Below, one piece after another: positions 8,957-17,266 of a stretch of 64,000 bases of DNA. The notes beneath the pieces were generated by a model that saw nothing but the letters and a program-made list of their open reading frames with translations, searched no databases and was not told where the DNA came from. Made by a program: the position numbers and the translations under genes. Position 1 is the first letter of the stretch; each line of letters begins with the position of its first letter. Source of the DNA: Prostheceraeus crozeri. Taxonomy: Eukaryota; Platyhelminthes; Polycladida; Euryleptidae. The stretch is taken from positions 533,619 to 597,618 of the forward strand of contig CAJQUW010009045.1 in the NCBI GenBank assembly GCA_907163375.1. Direction: 5' to 3'.

Positions 8957-9631
8957 TTACCCGACCCCGTCCCGCGGATAGGGGCGTGGCGGAACGCCAC
9001 GGAGACCGAGGAGGCGGGCAACCCCCCACGGGCGATGCCAAAGATCAAAAACAGAGCCCGAGGACCCGAAGATAGCCGCTCGGGTAGAAGAGAGGGAGGG
9101 ACAAGAGCACAGTAAGTGGGGTACATCGTGGTTTACACCACAAACAGGGCAGTCAGGAGAAGTGGACCTGCCAATCCTGTGAAGATAGGAGTTGAGAAGA
9201 AGTCTGTGGCCGTTGCAACGAAGACGTGAGAGCTCACAACGGACAGCGCGAGGGAGGGACAGCTCCTCAGTTGCTACGCTAGGGACTTGTGAAGAAATCA
9301 AAGACGAACGAACGGAAGTCCTCCAGGAGTTGAACAGGGAATGACGAATGAAGGACTTCAGAGAAGACAGACACTGAGGAGCTGCAGAGGGGAGAGAAGT
9401 GCCACTTTTGGCAAGCGCATCTGCAGTATCATTGCCACTGATGTTCGAGTGACCAGGAAGCCACTGCAATGACACTGAGATCGAGGAAGAGCAGAGGGAC
9501 GACAAAGAGGACCAGACAGAGTGGACAAGAGGGGCGACAGGGGTGAAGAGAGCACGGTCAGAGCCGAGAGAGAGTCGGACAAGAGAAGAAGAGAGGAAAA
9601 GAGACATGAGGAGTAATGGGAAACGGACCAA
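8957..9631 (-). CDS. LINE RNase H C-terminal half plus Cys/His knuckle
   Basis: Minus-strand frame with the RNase H end QWLPGHSNISGNDTADALAK (His and catalytic Asp) and a C-terminal CPVCG-x-NHDVPHLLCSC finger (CCHC-like) typical of I-group LINEs. It overlaps the end of the main reverse transcriptase frame in another frame, so one frameshift near 9450-9630 separates the first half of RNase H from the second. Without that shift it would be one polyprotein. Confidence 0.8.
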   Translation of the reverse strand: MVRFPLLLMSLFLSSSLVRLSLGSDRALFTPVAPLVHSVWSSLSSLCSSSISVSLQWLPGHSNISGNDTADALAKSGTSLPSAAPQCLSSLKSFIRHSLFNSWRTSVRSSLISSQVPSVATEELSLPRAVRCELSRLRCNGHRLLLNSYLHRIGRSTSPDCPVCGVNHDVPHLLCSCPSLSSTRAAIFGSSGSVFDLWHRPWGVARLLGLRGVPPRPYPRDGVG

Positions 9632-11715
9632 GAGAGAGCATGCTGGATTGCAACCATTTCAGCTGTGAAGCTTGAACAGTGCGTACCAGCATGAAAGGAA
9701 AGAGAGAAAGTGGAAGAGCATGAAGAACAGTTTATGAAAACACCCGAGCCACCTGGTCCAAGTCGTCCAATAACGGAGCCGTCAGTCCAGATGGTCAGGT
9801 CAGCAACGGGGACGGAGGAAAGGTGGTCTCGGACCAAAGCGGTGCGAAGAGGGACTGGGTCGGAACGGGAGCAGGGGGAGGACAGGGCTAGGGACACGGA
9901 GAACAGAGGAGGGGACCACAGGGGGAAGGGAGGGCAGGAGACCAGGGGCTCACGCGGAGAAGAAACAGGTGGAGAAAGTGGATGAGAAGTACAGAAGAAG
10001 CGCCACGAAGAGGAACGGACGCGCTTGGGGACAGAAAGGGTCGCTAGAGAGGACAAGGGAAACGAGGGTGGGAGGCGAAGAGCGCGCTCATAAGAGTAGA
10101 GCGACTGAGCGGTGAGGGTCACGGAGAGGGGAGGAAGTCCAGCTTCCAACAAAAGAAGAGGAATAGGAGTGGTCAAACAGCAGCCGGTGATCGCACGGCA
10201 CGCGGAGCGGTGGGTAGCTTCTAGGTGTTGAAGATGTTTAGCGTAAATGAAGGGGAACCAACCAGGGGAAGCATAAGTGAGGACGGGGAGAAGAAAGGTC
10301 TTGTAGAGAGAAGCAAGGGACTCTTTGGAAGGGCCCCAAGAAGCGGATGAAACAGCCCTGAGAGATCTTAAACGAGGGAAAAGAGTGGATCTCAGGGCAG
10401 AGCTATGGGGGAAGAAGGAAAGTGTTCGGTCTAAAGTTACTCCGAGGAACTTGGGGGAAGCGTTGAATAAGAGGGGGCGGCCCAAAAGAGACAGGGAGGG
10501 CTGAACGGAAGCTTCACGGGTGGCGGTGCTGAAGAAGGAGACTTCGCATTTAGCGGGATTTAGAGGAAGCTGCCACTTTAAAGACCAAGCCTCGAGCTGA
10601 GACAGAGCTTCTTGGACTGCGGCAGTGGCGAGGTGAATGTGAGGAGAAGACGCCCAAATAGCAAGATCGTCTGCATAAAGTGAAAAGCGGACTGAGGGAG
10701 GGAGCACGGAAGAAACGTCGTTAATGAAGAGGTTGAAGAGGACTGGGCCGAGCACTGACCCTTGAGGGACTCCCCATCGAACTCGGAAAGAGTTACTGGA
10801 AGAGTTTCGAAAGGCCACTTGTGCACGACGGTCTGATAAGAAAGACTGGGTCCAGCGAACAAAGCAAGGAGGCAGGCCAGAGGCCAGAAGCTTGTGGTAG
10901 AGAGCTGAATGCCAGACCGAGTCGAAGGCACGAGAGAAATCAACGGTGGCTAACAGAGTCCTTGCACAAGGCTTGGAGTTGTGAAAGCCATCGGAGATTG
11001 ACTGAGTAAGAAGAACTATCTGGTCAGTGGTAGAACGGCCTGGGCGAAAACCGGCCTGAAGAGGGGTCAGAAGATCCTTAGATTCGAGGAGAAAAGACAG
11101 ACGGGCTAGCACGAGACGCTCAAAGAGTTTCGAGATACAAGATGTAAGGCAGATAGGACGAAACGAAGACGGAGCGTCTGTGGGTTTGCCAGATTTGTGC
11201 ACCGGGTAGATGGTGGAAGATTTCCAGGCGGAGGGAAAGGAGTGGGTGGACCAAGAGAGGTTGAAGATAAACAAAAGAAAAGCAAGGGCAGAAGGAGGAA
11301 GATTTTGGAGGAGAGGGTACGAGACGTGGTCAGGACCGGCTGCAGTCGACGAGGAGAGAGAACTAATAGCTGTGGTGAGCTCCGACAGGCTAAAAGGAGA
11401 GCAAAAGGATGGGCAGGTACAGGTAGAGGAGCGGAGCTCACGAAGGAAGCGGCGGTTTTCAGGACGGCGATTAGAAGGAAGGGATCTAGAGAAGTGGCTC
11501 TTGAGAAAAGAAGCGTAACGGGTGGCTGTAGCCTTAGCAGAGCTACAGCCGGGAAAGGTTGGATCAGAACTGGAGGATTTGGGAGTACCAGCTACTGAGC
11601 GGAGGAGGGAGAAGACCTTACGGGGGTTGGAGGAAAGGCGAAGATTGGACGCTGTTCGTTGCCAAGCATCAGCTTTCGCTTTAGCAATGGCTCTGGAGGC
11701 CATGAGGCCATTCAC
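9358..11715 (-). CDS. LINE reverse transcriptase with start of RNase H
   Basis: 785 residues read on the minus strand. The reverse transcriptase motifs are in order: SSTIYPVHKSGK and SFRPICLTS, LQAGFRPGRSTTDQI, LATVDFSRAFDSVWH (catalytic Asp), WGVPQGSVLGPVLFNLFIND, and FSLYADDLAIW (catalytic Asp-Asp). Thumb and linker follow, then RNase H begins at LTIWTDGSV (first catalytic Asp) and TAEMVAIQHAL (Glu). The first codons are read from the target duplication, so the natural N-terminus (including any endonuclease domain) was lost by 5' truncation. It would copy LINE RNA at a nicked target. Confidence 0.92.
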   Translation of the reverse strand: MNGLMASRAIAKAKADAWQRTASNLRLSSNPRKVFSLLRSVAGTPKSSSSDPTFPGCSSAKATATRYASFLKSHFSRSLPSNRRPENRRFLRELRSSTCTCPSFCSPFSLSELTTAISSLSSSTAAGPDHVSYPLLQNLPPSALAFLLFIFNLSWSTHSFPSAWKSSTIYPVHKSGKPTDAPSSFRPICLTSCISKLFERLVLARLSFLLESKDLLTPLQAGFRPGRSTTDQIVLLTQSISDGFHNSKPCARTLLATVDFSRAFDSVWHSALYHKLLASGLPPCFVRWTQSFLSDRRAQVAFRNSSSNSFRVRWGVPQGSVLGPVLFNLFINDVSSVLPPSVRFSLYADDLAIWASSPHIHLATAAVQEALSQLEAWSLKWQLPLNPAKCEVSFFSTATREASVQPSLSLLGRPLLFNASPKFLGVTLDRTLSFFPHSSALRSTLFPRLRSLRAVSSASWGPSKESLASLYKTFLLPVLTYASPGWFPFIYAKHLQHLEATHRSACRAITGCCLTTPIPLLLLEAGLPPLSVTLTAQSLYSYERALRLPPSFPLSSLATLSVPKRVRSSSWRFFCTSHPLSPPVSSPREPLVSCPPFPLWSPPLFSVSLALSSPCSRSDPVPLRTALVRDHLSSVPVADLTIWTDGSVIGRLGPGGSGVFINCSSCSSTFSLSFHAGTHCSSFTAEMVAIQHALSWSVSHYSSCLFSSLLLLSDSLSALTVLSSPLSPLLSTLSGPLCRPSALPRSQCHCSGFLVTRTSVAMILQMRLPKVALLSPLQLLSVCLL

Positions 11716-11724
11716 CCATTAGGC

Positions 11725-12639
11725 CGTGAGCCAGACTGAATTAAGTTTCATTGAAATTATAATCTACTTTGGGTATGGCCAACAATTTTAAATCATTGCT
11801 GTCATCAAACTTTGGTGAAAGGAATCATGATCTGACAGTGGCGTCGCGTGCTCCCGGACCATAGGCCTTCGCTCGGCATTGGAATACTATTTCTATACCA
11901 GACTTTTTTTATGTTATAACATTAATTTTCATAAAAGATGAATTTTCAATAACAATTTCCCGAACATTTTTAATGCTAAGTGAATGTGCACATGAGAAGT
12001 TGATTGCTCATGTCGCCTAACCGCCTTAATCAAGGAGCTGAGATTACTATATCCCCTCTCTGTCCAGACCACATTTTCGCGAGAAAAAAGGAGGAAGGGA
12101 AGCAGTTTCTTGCGTTTCTCACAGCTGGTCAGCCACTCATCTGTTTAAACTTTGATGGATTAAAATGTCTTGTGCATTTCTTATTTCTTTCTCTGTGAGT
12201 ACTTTCAATTTTTATATCAGGTGTTGACATACCTACCTTGCTTGACGACTGTCATCTTTTCAGTATATTCACTTCGGACGAAATGCGTGCTTATGAGCTC
12301 ATCTGCAGTACTAAACATAGCGTCACATCAATAACGTAAAAACAAATTATGGAATTCTACGGAATCTGGGTGTTCGAGTCAGATGCATTAGTCTGCACTC
12401 ATTGGCGAACGCTCATCATCTGATTGCAGTGTTTTCTGAACGTCAGTCAGCTGCTATTGTTGACGTAGTGGCCTCTCCGACGAGAAACGAAGGATTCGTG
12501 CACGCGCAAAACTATTCACTCTGAGGTTGAGCGTCTGATTTTGAGACGGAAAGCTGTGCACAGCTACCACGAGGAGCTAACGAATTTAAATGAAATATAA
12601 TGAATGATGACACTTTTCATTTTTGTAAGTGTTGGTAAA
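11725..12639. other. No gene recognised
   Basis: Non-coding host-like sequence between the LINE and the Penelope-like fragment. Short frames (for example around 12004-12198) have no recognisable domain. Confidence 0.5.
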
Positions 12640-12871
12640 TTATTATTGAGGATGCGCCGAAGGCCTCGCAGGTACGGAGAAGACGCCACTGTGATCTGAT
12701 TCGAGCATTCAAACGCGAGAAGGTTTATAGCCACTTACATTTTCTACGAACCTGTCGCAAGGAAAATCTCATTCCAAATGGATTGATGGTCCAAAATAAA
12801 CTCAAACACCATTCACGAGTGCAGAGAAGCGGTCCAACGTCTGGTACAGAAACAATCGCGCCAATGGTTGC
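12640..12871 (+). mobile_element. Penelope-like element, 5' part, interrupted by the Polinton
   Basis: A conceptual read gives a FLRTCRKENLIPNGLMVQ patch, resembling the N-terminal region of Penelope-like reverse transcriptases. The sequence then runs to GGTTGC at 12866-12871, which is the target duplication of the Polinton. The rest of the same element resumes at 28482. The borders of the 5' end are not visible and the copy is decayed. Confidence 0.6.
12866..12871. repeat. Left copy of 6-bp target duplication (GGTTGC)
   Basis: GGTTGC here is repeated exactly at 28482-28487, on either side of the Polinton. Six bases is the length known for Polinton/Maverick integration by the retroviral-type integrase. 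Confidence 0.95.
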
Positions 12872-13020
12872 AGTAGTATATAGTGTGACATCCGGCGCGA
12901 CGCTTCGCTTTGCTTCGCTTCGCTTGCGCCGGATGACACACTTTTGCGGGTTTTTTCAAAAAATCAAAATTTCAAAAATTTAGGTAGACTTCAAATTTCA
13001 CGTGGCCGAAGGCCGAAAAT
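12872..13020. repeat. Polinton left inverted terminal repeat with terminal hairpin
   Basis: About 150 bases match the reverse complement of 28330-28481. Inside it, 12883-12898 (GTGTGACATCCGGCGC) and 12926-12941 are inverted copies with one mismatch, with a loop made of GCTTCGC/GCTTTGC repeats. The repeat itself can therefore fold into a large hairpin. Protein-primed replication would start here. Confidence 0.92.
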
Positions 13021-13330
13021 TTAGGTAGTGACAAATTTTCAAAAAATCAAAATTTCAAAAATTTAGGTAGTGACAAATTTTCAAAAAATCAAAATTTCAA
13101 AAATTTAGGTAGACTACAAATTTCATGTAATCGAAAATTTAAGTTGTCTCAAAATATCACGTAAACGAAAATTTAGGTAGACTCCAAATTTCATGTAATC
13201 GAAAATTTAAGTTGTCTCAAAATATCACGTAATCGAAAATTTAAGTTGTTTCAAAATATCACGTGGTCTAAGAATTTTGAAAATGTAGGCAGATGAAAAT
13301 TTAGGTAGCCCAAAAAATATCACGTTGTCC
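13005..13330. repeat. Subterminal tandem repeats in the left arm
   Basis: Many imperfect copies of AAAATTTAGGTAGAC and CAAAATATCACGTAATCG alternate through this arm, up to the first gene. The right arm of the same element has a different subterminal repeat type, so the two arms match only at the outermost 150 bases and again around the start of the first gene. Confidence 0.75.
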
Positions 13331-13383
13331 TAATATAGCAGAAGATTGTATTCAAAATATTTATTCAAAATATTTCTTTAAAA

Positions 13384-14076
13384 ATGGAAGAAACAAAAGT
13401 GGATGAAACAAAAGTGGAAGAAACCGCAAGAATATATCCTTCGTTATCACAGTTAAAAATAAGTGAATTGAATAAAGAAAAACACAAAGATAGAGTACGC
13501 TATATGAAAGATAAAGAATCTCAATTATTATTAAGATTAGAGCATTATAAAAAATTAAGAAAGAGATGGACTAAAGTTAAGAATGTAACACAAGGAATTG
13601 GCATATTCTTAACAATAAGTTTAGGTGCTTTAACAATTGTTATATCTTCTGGTGTTTTAGTAATTCCAGTAGTTGCTACAGCTTTAACAGGTACGGGTGT
13701 TTTTACAACTTCACTTGTTACAATGTTAGATAAATCTTTAATAACTAAGAAACGAAAATCATTAAAAACTAAGCATTTACATATTAAAGAAGTCTATGAT
13801 AAACTACATTACTACTTTCAAAGAGTATGTGATGATAATGTTATTACGTTAGATGAGATTGAAAAATTTGATCAAATAGCTAATGAAGTAAATCAAACCT
13901 TTCAATTACAGTCCGAAAAAGTTGATGATAAGAATAGACAGGATGGCAAAATTTCGAGTGATGGTAAAACTTTTACTGGTGGTAAAATTTCTAATGAAGA
14001 AAATGACAAAATTTTTTTAGAAGAGCTAAAAACTTTAAGCGAAAATTTAAGCAAAACTTTATTAAACAAAACTTAA
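13384..14076 (+). CDS. Polinton predicted membrane protein with repeated acidic N-terminus
   Basis: 230 residues, not recognised as a known family. The N-terminus has short Glu-Thr-Lys-Val repeats and an ARIYPSLSQL motif. A basic helical region (about 27-65) is followed by two adjacent hydrophobic segments (about 75-120) fit to span a membrane as a hairpin, and then a charged tail. The start has TTTAAAA before the ATG, as in the neighbours. First gene of the element. Its 5' end is duplicated in the right terminal arm. The copy at 56861 is nearly identical. A role at host membranes or as an inner-virion membrane component is only a guess. Confidence 0.7.
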   Translation: MEETKVDETKVEETARIYPSLSQLKISELNKEKHKDRVRYMKDKESQLLLRLEHYKKLRKRWTKVKNVTQGIGIFLTISLGALTIVISSGVLVIPVVATALTGTGVFTTSLVTMLDKSLITKKRKSLKTKHLHIKEVYDKLHYYFQRVCDDNVITLDEIEKFDQIANEVNQTFQLQSEKVDDKNRQDGKISSDGKTFTGGKISNEENDKIFLEELKTLSENLSKTLLNKT

Positions 14077-14197
14077 AACGAGAAAACTTTAAACGAAAAG
14101 ATGTCAGACAACAAAGCAATAAAAAAATAATTTGTTCAGTAAAATGTTTTTGCTGTATTCCAATGTTACCACAAAATTCAAATATTATATTTTAAAA

Positions 14198-15022
14198 ATG
14201 GATAAAATTAGAGCTGATAATTTTAAAAGAATAAAACAATTAGAAGAGTTAATAAAGCAAAGAAATATTATGAAAGAAAATCATCTTCAACATAGAATGA
14301 TAAAAGCTGGTATTCAATCTGATATGTTTGAAAAAATGCAGCAAACCGAGCAAGTAAAAACTGATTTTGAGAAAACTATGAAACCATTTAAAACTCTTGA
14401 AAAAGAAAGTACAAATAATGATAAACAAATTGATATAACAGATCCAGAGCACAAAACTATATTAGATGACTATGGATTACTAGAATCAAACATTAATAAG
14501 AAATTACCAAAATCTATGCAATTTGAACATTCTATCTCATTTATAGATGGAAAAACAATACCTAGATTTTATCTCGGACAAAAAGAAATATTTCCACAAC
14601 CTTTTCGAGGTTTAATTTTTTCACCAGATAAATCTCCTTTTAATTTAGATAGAAATTTTGTTGATCTTTTAAGAGGAGCAGATTTAAAAAATTATGCTGT
14701 AGAAGATCTCATAAAATATAAAACTATATTAGATAGAGTAGGTGTAGTAAAAACTCTTAGACGTTATAAACAATTAGAAAATTTATTATCAACGGGAGTT
14801 AAAGTAGGAAAAGGTTTATCTGAAAAACAGAAAACAGAAAGAACTGTATTCTTACCAGATGATCCACAAGAATTACTAAATAGATTAAATATTTTAATGT
14901 CTGCAATAAAAGAAGGACATAATTCTAGTTTCAATGAAATTCATGCTATATTGAAAAGACTGTTAGAAAAGAAGATTCTAAATGAAGAGGATTATAAAAG
15001 TGTAACGAACCGAATGTTCTAG
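14198..15022 (+). CDS. Polinton conserved protein of unknown function
   Basis: About 275 residues from the ATG preceded by TTTTAAAA at 14198; an in-frame ATG at 14132 is less likely. The N-terminal third is a charged coiled coil (RIKQLEELIKQRNIMKENHL). The middle has a beta-rich ISFIDGKTIPRFYLGQKEIF segment and a Pro/Phe-rich loop (FRGLIFSPDKSPF), followed by helices. It lies between the membrane protein and the penton-like gene, in a block that the third Polinton copy shares, which points to a virion or assembly role. No family was recognised. The stop lies inside a paired hairpin unit at 15008-15032. Confidence 0.7.
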   Translation: MDKIRADNFKRIKQLEELIKQRNIMKENHLQHRMIKAGIQSDMFEKMQQTEQVKTDFEKTMKPFKTLEKESTNNDKQIDITDPEHKTILDDYGLLESNINKKLPKSMQFEHSISFIDGKTIPRFYLGQKEIFPQPFRGLIFSPDKSPFNLDRNFVDLLRGADLKNYAVEDLIKYKTILDRVGVVKTLRRYKQLENLLSTGVKVGKGLSEKQKTERTVFLPDDPQELLNRLNILMSAIKEGHNSSFNEIHAILKRLLEKKILNEEDYKSVTNRMF

Positions 15023-15047
15023 GGCTTCGCCCGTAGCTGAAATATGT

Positions 15048-15135
15048 TGTTTCTAATTTTTATCTATGATTTTTATCTATGATTTTTATCTATGATTTTT
15101 ATCTACGATTTTTATCTATAATATTTATTCAAAAT
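15048..15135. repeat. Short tandem repeat before the penton-like gene
   Basis: Five units of a 15-base TTTTTATCTATGA repeat fill the gap. The third Polinton copy lacks them at the same place and has a plain A/T stretch. The gap ends in a TAACTAAAAA start context. Confidence 0.85.
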
Positions 15136-15147
15136 TTTAACTAAAAA

Positions 15148-15936
15148 ATGTGTTCAGCAGATTTAGACAAAATTAATAATCATTCAGAAAATTTGACAGA
15201 GATTTTGGGTTCATCAAAATTTAGTACGACGTTAAAAATTATAACAACTACTTCATCACACACTTGTAATTTAGAACCCATTCTTCATTTAGAACAAAAT
15301 AAAAATTATCAAATTGCATTGACTAGTTTCTCCACATTTAACACTATTCAAAACGTTATCAAAGATGTGAATGATCAATTTAGATATTCTACTGATAAAG
15401 GCAAAACGTGGAAAGTACTAACTTTTCTTCCTGGTTCTTACGAAGTTGAATCAATATCAAATGAAATTAAGAGATATTTAGGTATACCATTTAAAGATAA
15501 GAAACAATTACATTTTGCAGTTGAACCGGCAGTTAATAAATTTTCTCTTACTTTAGACGAAAATCATCAAGTTGATTTTAATCATGATAGATCATTGTCA
15601 AAGCTATTAGGATTTAATAAACAAACCTATAGTCAAGGTTATCATTTAGGTGAGAAGATTCCAAAAATAACTGAAATAAATTCAATTGTTGTACATTGTG
15701 ACATTATTGAAGGAGGATATATAAATGGTAAATTGTCAAATTTAATATTCAGTTTTCCAGCTTTTACTGTACCCATTGGTTATAGATTAAATGTAATTCC
15801 ACAAACATTAATATATTTTCCTATTACAAGAAAAACTATTAACAACATTGGCATTAGAATCACTGATGAGAAAGGACAAGAAATAAATTTTGGAGGTGAA
15901 GAGATTATGATAGATCTTTTGGTTCGGGAGGTATAA
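15148..15936 (+). CDS. Polinton penton-like minor capsid protein
   Basis: 262 residues with the order typical of the single jelly-roll minor capsid protein of Polintons and adintoviruses. An early strand leads into LEPILHLEQNKNYQIALTSF and STFNTIQNV. A central LPGSYEVESISNEIKRYLG segment follows, then strand-rich repeats with FNHDRSLSKLLGF. It would occupy the five-fold vertices. It is directly followed by the packaging ATPase gene, as in other members of the group. Assignment is by pattern and gene order, without a catalytic motif. Confidence 0.7.
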   Translation: MCSADLDKINNHSENLTEILGSSKFSTTLKIITTTSSHTCNLEPILHLEQNKNYQIALTSFSTFNTIQNVIKDVNDQFRYSTDKGKTWKVLTFLPGSYEVESISNEIKRYLGIPFKDKKQLHFAVEPAVNKFSLTLDENHQVDFNHDRSLSKLLGFNKQTYSQGYHLGEKIPKITEINSIVVHCDIIEGGYINGKLSNLIFSFPAFTVPIGYRLNVIPQTLIYFPITRKTINNIGIRITDEKGQEINFGGEEIMIDLLVREV

Positions 15937-16033
15937 ACTCCCGTTCGAGAGGTATAAACTCCCACGCGAAGCTAGAGAAGTTTAATTTTCTTCTTCTTCT
16001 TTAAAAATAAAAATAAAATTTTTTTATTAAAAA

Positions 16034-16801
16034 ATGAGTGAAGTACCTCCATTAAATAAAAAAAAACTCAAATTTAATCATCATCCAAATTTATCTAATA
16101 AAGTTTTGTCAGTTATTTGCGGAAGATCAGGTTGTGGAAAAACGTATCTATTATTTAAAATTTTAACGACTCCAAATTTTTTGGATTATAACAATCTTAT
16201 AATTTATACAACAACAGCAGAACAACCCGTCTATCAATTTTTAAAATATGGATTTGAAAATAATCTTAAAAAAACAGCAATTGCTTCATTATTCAAAGAA
16301 TATGAAAAATCTGAAGATGAAGAAGAAATAAGTTCGTGGTGTGAAGAAGCTGCAAAAAATAGTCAGTTAGTAGAATCCAATAAAAATAAGCATATAAAGA
16401 TACAATTAATAGATGATAGTGGTAATATGCAAGATCCTAGTAAACTAGATAAAACAATGAAACATTGTGTAATTTTTGATGATTGTGTTAATGATAGAAA
16501 TCAGACAGTTCAGAGAAATTATTTCACAAGAGGTAGACATAATAACTGTAGTGTTTTTTATTTAACACAAAGTATGTATTCATTAGACGGAAGTGTTATT
16601 AGAAAGAATGCAAATATATTTATACTATTTGAAATAAATGCAAGAAACTTAAGTGATTTGTTAAGAGATTTATGCGTAAGAAATAAAGATGAATTTAAAC
16701 AATCGTGTAATAATGCTTGGTCAAAAGATTATGGCTTCATTACAATTAATATTGATAAAAAAATTCATGATAGAGTTATCGAACAATTGTTCTCTGACTA
16801 G
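16034..16801 (+). CDS. Polinton genome-packaging ATPase (FtsK/HerA, A32-like)
   Basis: 255 residues. Walker A is GRSGCGKT (residues 30-37). Walker B is HCVIFDDCV (about 145-153), and a conserved FTRGRHNNCSVFYLTQS sensor segment follows. This is the compact A32-type ATPase that pumps DNA into capsids of Polintons and NCLDVs. The start ATG follows TTATTAAAA. Downstream is a triple hairpin cluster (16800-16838), after which the sequence ceases to match the third Polinton copy. Confidence 0.95.
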   Translation: MSEVPPLNKKKLKFNHHPNLSNKVLSVICGRSGCGKTYLLFKILTTPNFLDYNNLIIYTTTAEQPVYQFLKYGFENNLKKTAIASLFKEYEKSEDEEEISSWCEEAAKNSQLVESNKNKHIKIQLIDDSGNMQDPSKLDKTMKHCVIFDDCVNDRNQTVQRNYFTRGRHNNCSVFYLTQSMYSLDGSVIRKNANIFILFEINARNLSDLLRDLCVRNKDEFKQSCNNAWSKDYGFITINIDKKIHDRVIEQLFSD

Positions 16802-16838
16802 GCTTCGCCTCGTGGGGCTTTGCCCCGACTGAAAGTCG
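16800..16838. other. Cluster of three short perfect hairpins after the ATPase gene
   Basis: AGGCTTCGCCT, GGGGCTTTGCCCC and CGACTGAAAGTCG follow one another, each a perfect stem with a 3-base loop (TTC, TTT, GAA). They could act as a transcription end signal between the ATPase and polymerase modules. A near-identical cluster follows the ATPase region of the third copy (60283-60321). Confidence 0.85.
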
Positions 16839-16911
16839 ATAGAAAATATTTTCGCGGAGTGACCGAATAATTTTTTCTTATAAATTTTTTGTTGATAAAA
16901 ATAAAAAAAAT

Positions 16912-17217
16912 ATGTTGAATGATTATAAGATAGAGCATGTACCAGTTTTAAAAGATTATCGTCATCCTACAAATCCTGTAAATTCGAAGAAAGAAGTTAG
17001 ATTTTATTATCATCATAAATACGTAGCGCTCGTTACAGATTATAAAACAAAACATGGTATTAAACCGTGTGTTAAAACAAAAGACTTTACACTTTGTTTA
17101 AGAAGTTTCCGAGTATTTTTGGCGTATAATAATTTATGGTGGTTGGTTAAGAAAGAACATTTAACAACACATGAATTAGAAACATTACATCAATTACATA
17201 TTCCTGTGTATATGTAA
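16912..17217 (+). CDS. Small Polinton protein of unknown function
   Basis: 101 residues, not recognised. Rich in His, Tyr and Lys (VRFYYHHKYVALVTDYKTKHG) with a Cys-containing middle (KPCVKTKDFTLCLRSF) and aromatic FLAYNNLWWLVKK segment. It stands alone between the ATPase and polymerase, on the polymerase side of the module border, and has no counterpart in the third copy. It may be a replication accessory or terminal-protein-like factor, but this is only positional. Confidence 0.55.
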   Translation: MLNDYKIEHVPVLKDYRHPTNPVNSKKEVRFYYHHKYVALVTDYKTKHGIKPCVKTKDFTLCLRSFRVFLAYNNLWWLVKKEHLTTHELETLHQLHIPVYM

Positions 17218-17266
17218 AAACGGAACCGAAGTTCTATGTAAAAATTCATTTTTTCTTTTAAAAAAT

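Larger units (their letters stand above)
8937..11711 (-). mobile_element. Young 5'-truncated LINE with RNase H (I/Nimb-like)
   Basis: A 13-bp direct repeat TCACCCATTAGGC flanks the copy (8924-8936 and 11712-11724), as left by target-primed reverse transcription. The element is read on the minus strand. Its 3' end is a short (CCAG)n-type tail at 8937-8955, and the 5' end is truncated inside the coding region. It encodes reverse transcriptase, RNase H and a terminal Cys/His knuckle in that order, which fits the I/Nimb/Ingi group. It is strikingly GC-rich compared with the AT-rich surroundings. The exact duplication and long open frame suggest a recent insertion. Confidence 0.9.

Noticed and set aside
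11106-11722. Several frames opposite or offset to the LINE
   Set aside because: Shadows of the GC-rich reverse transcriptase frame, without domains.
11837-11870. CAGTGGCGTCGCGTG as a hAT or similar terminus
   Set aside because: No matching inverted end or target duplication was found nearby.
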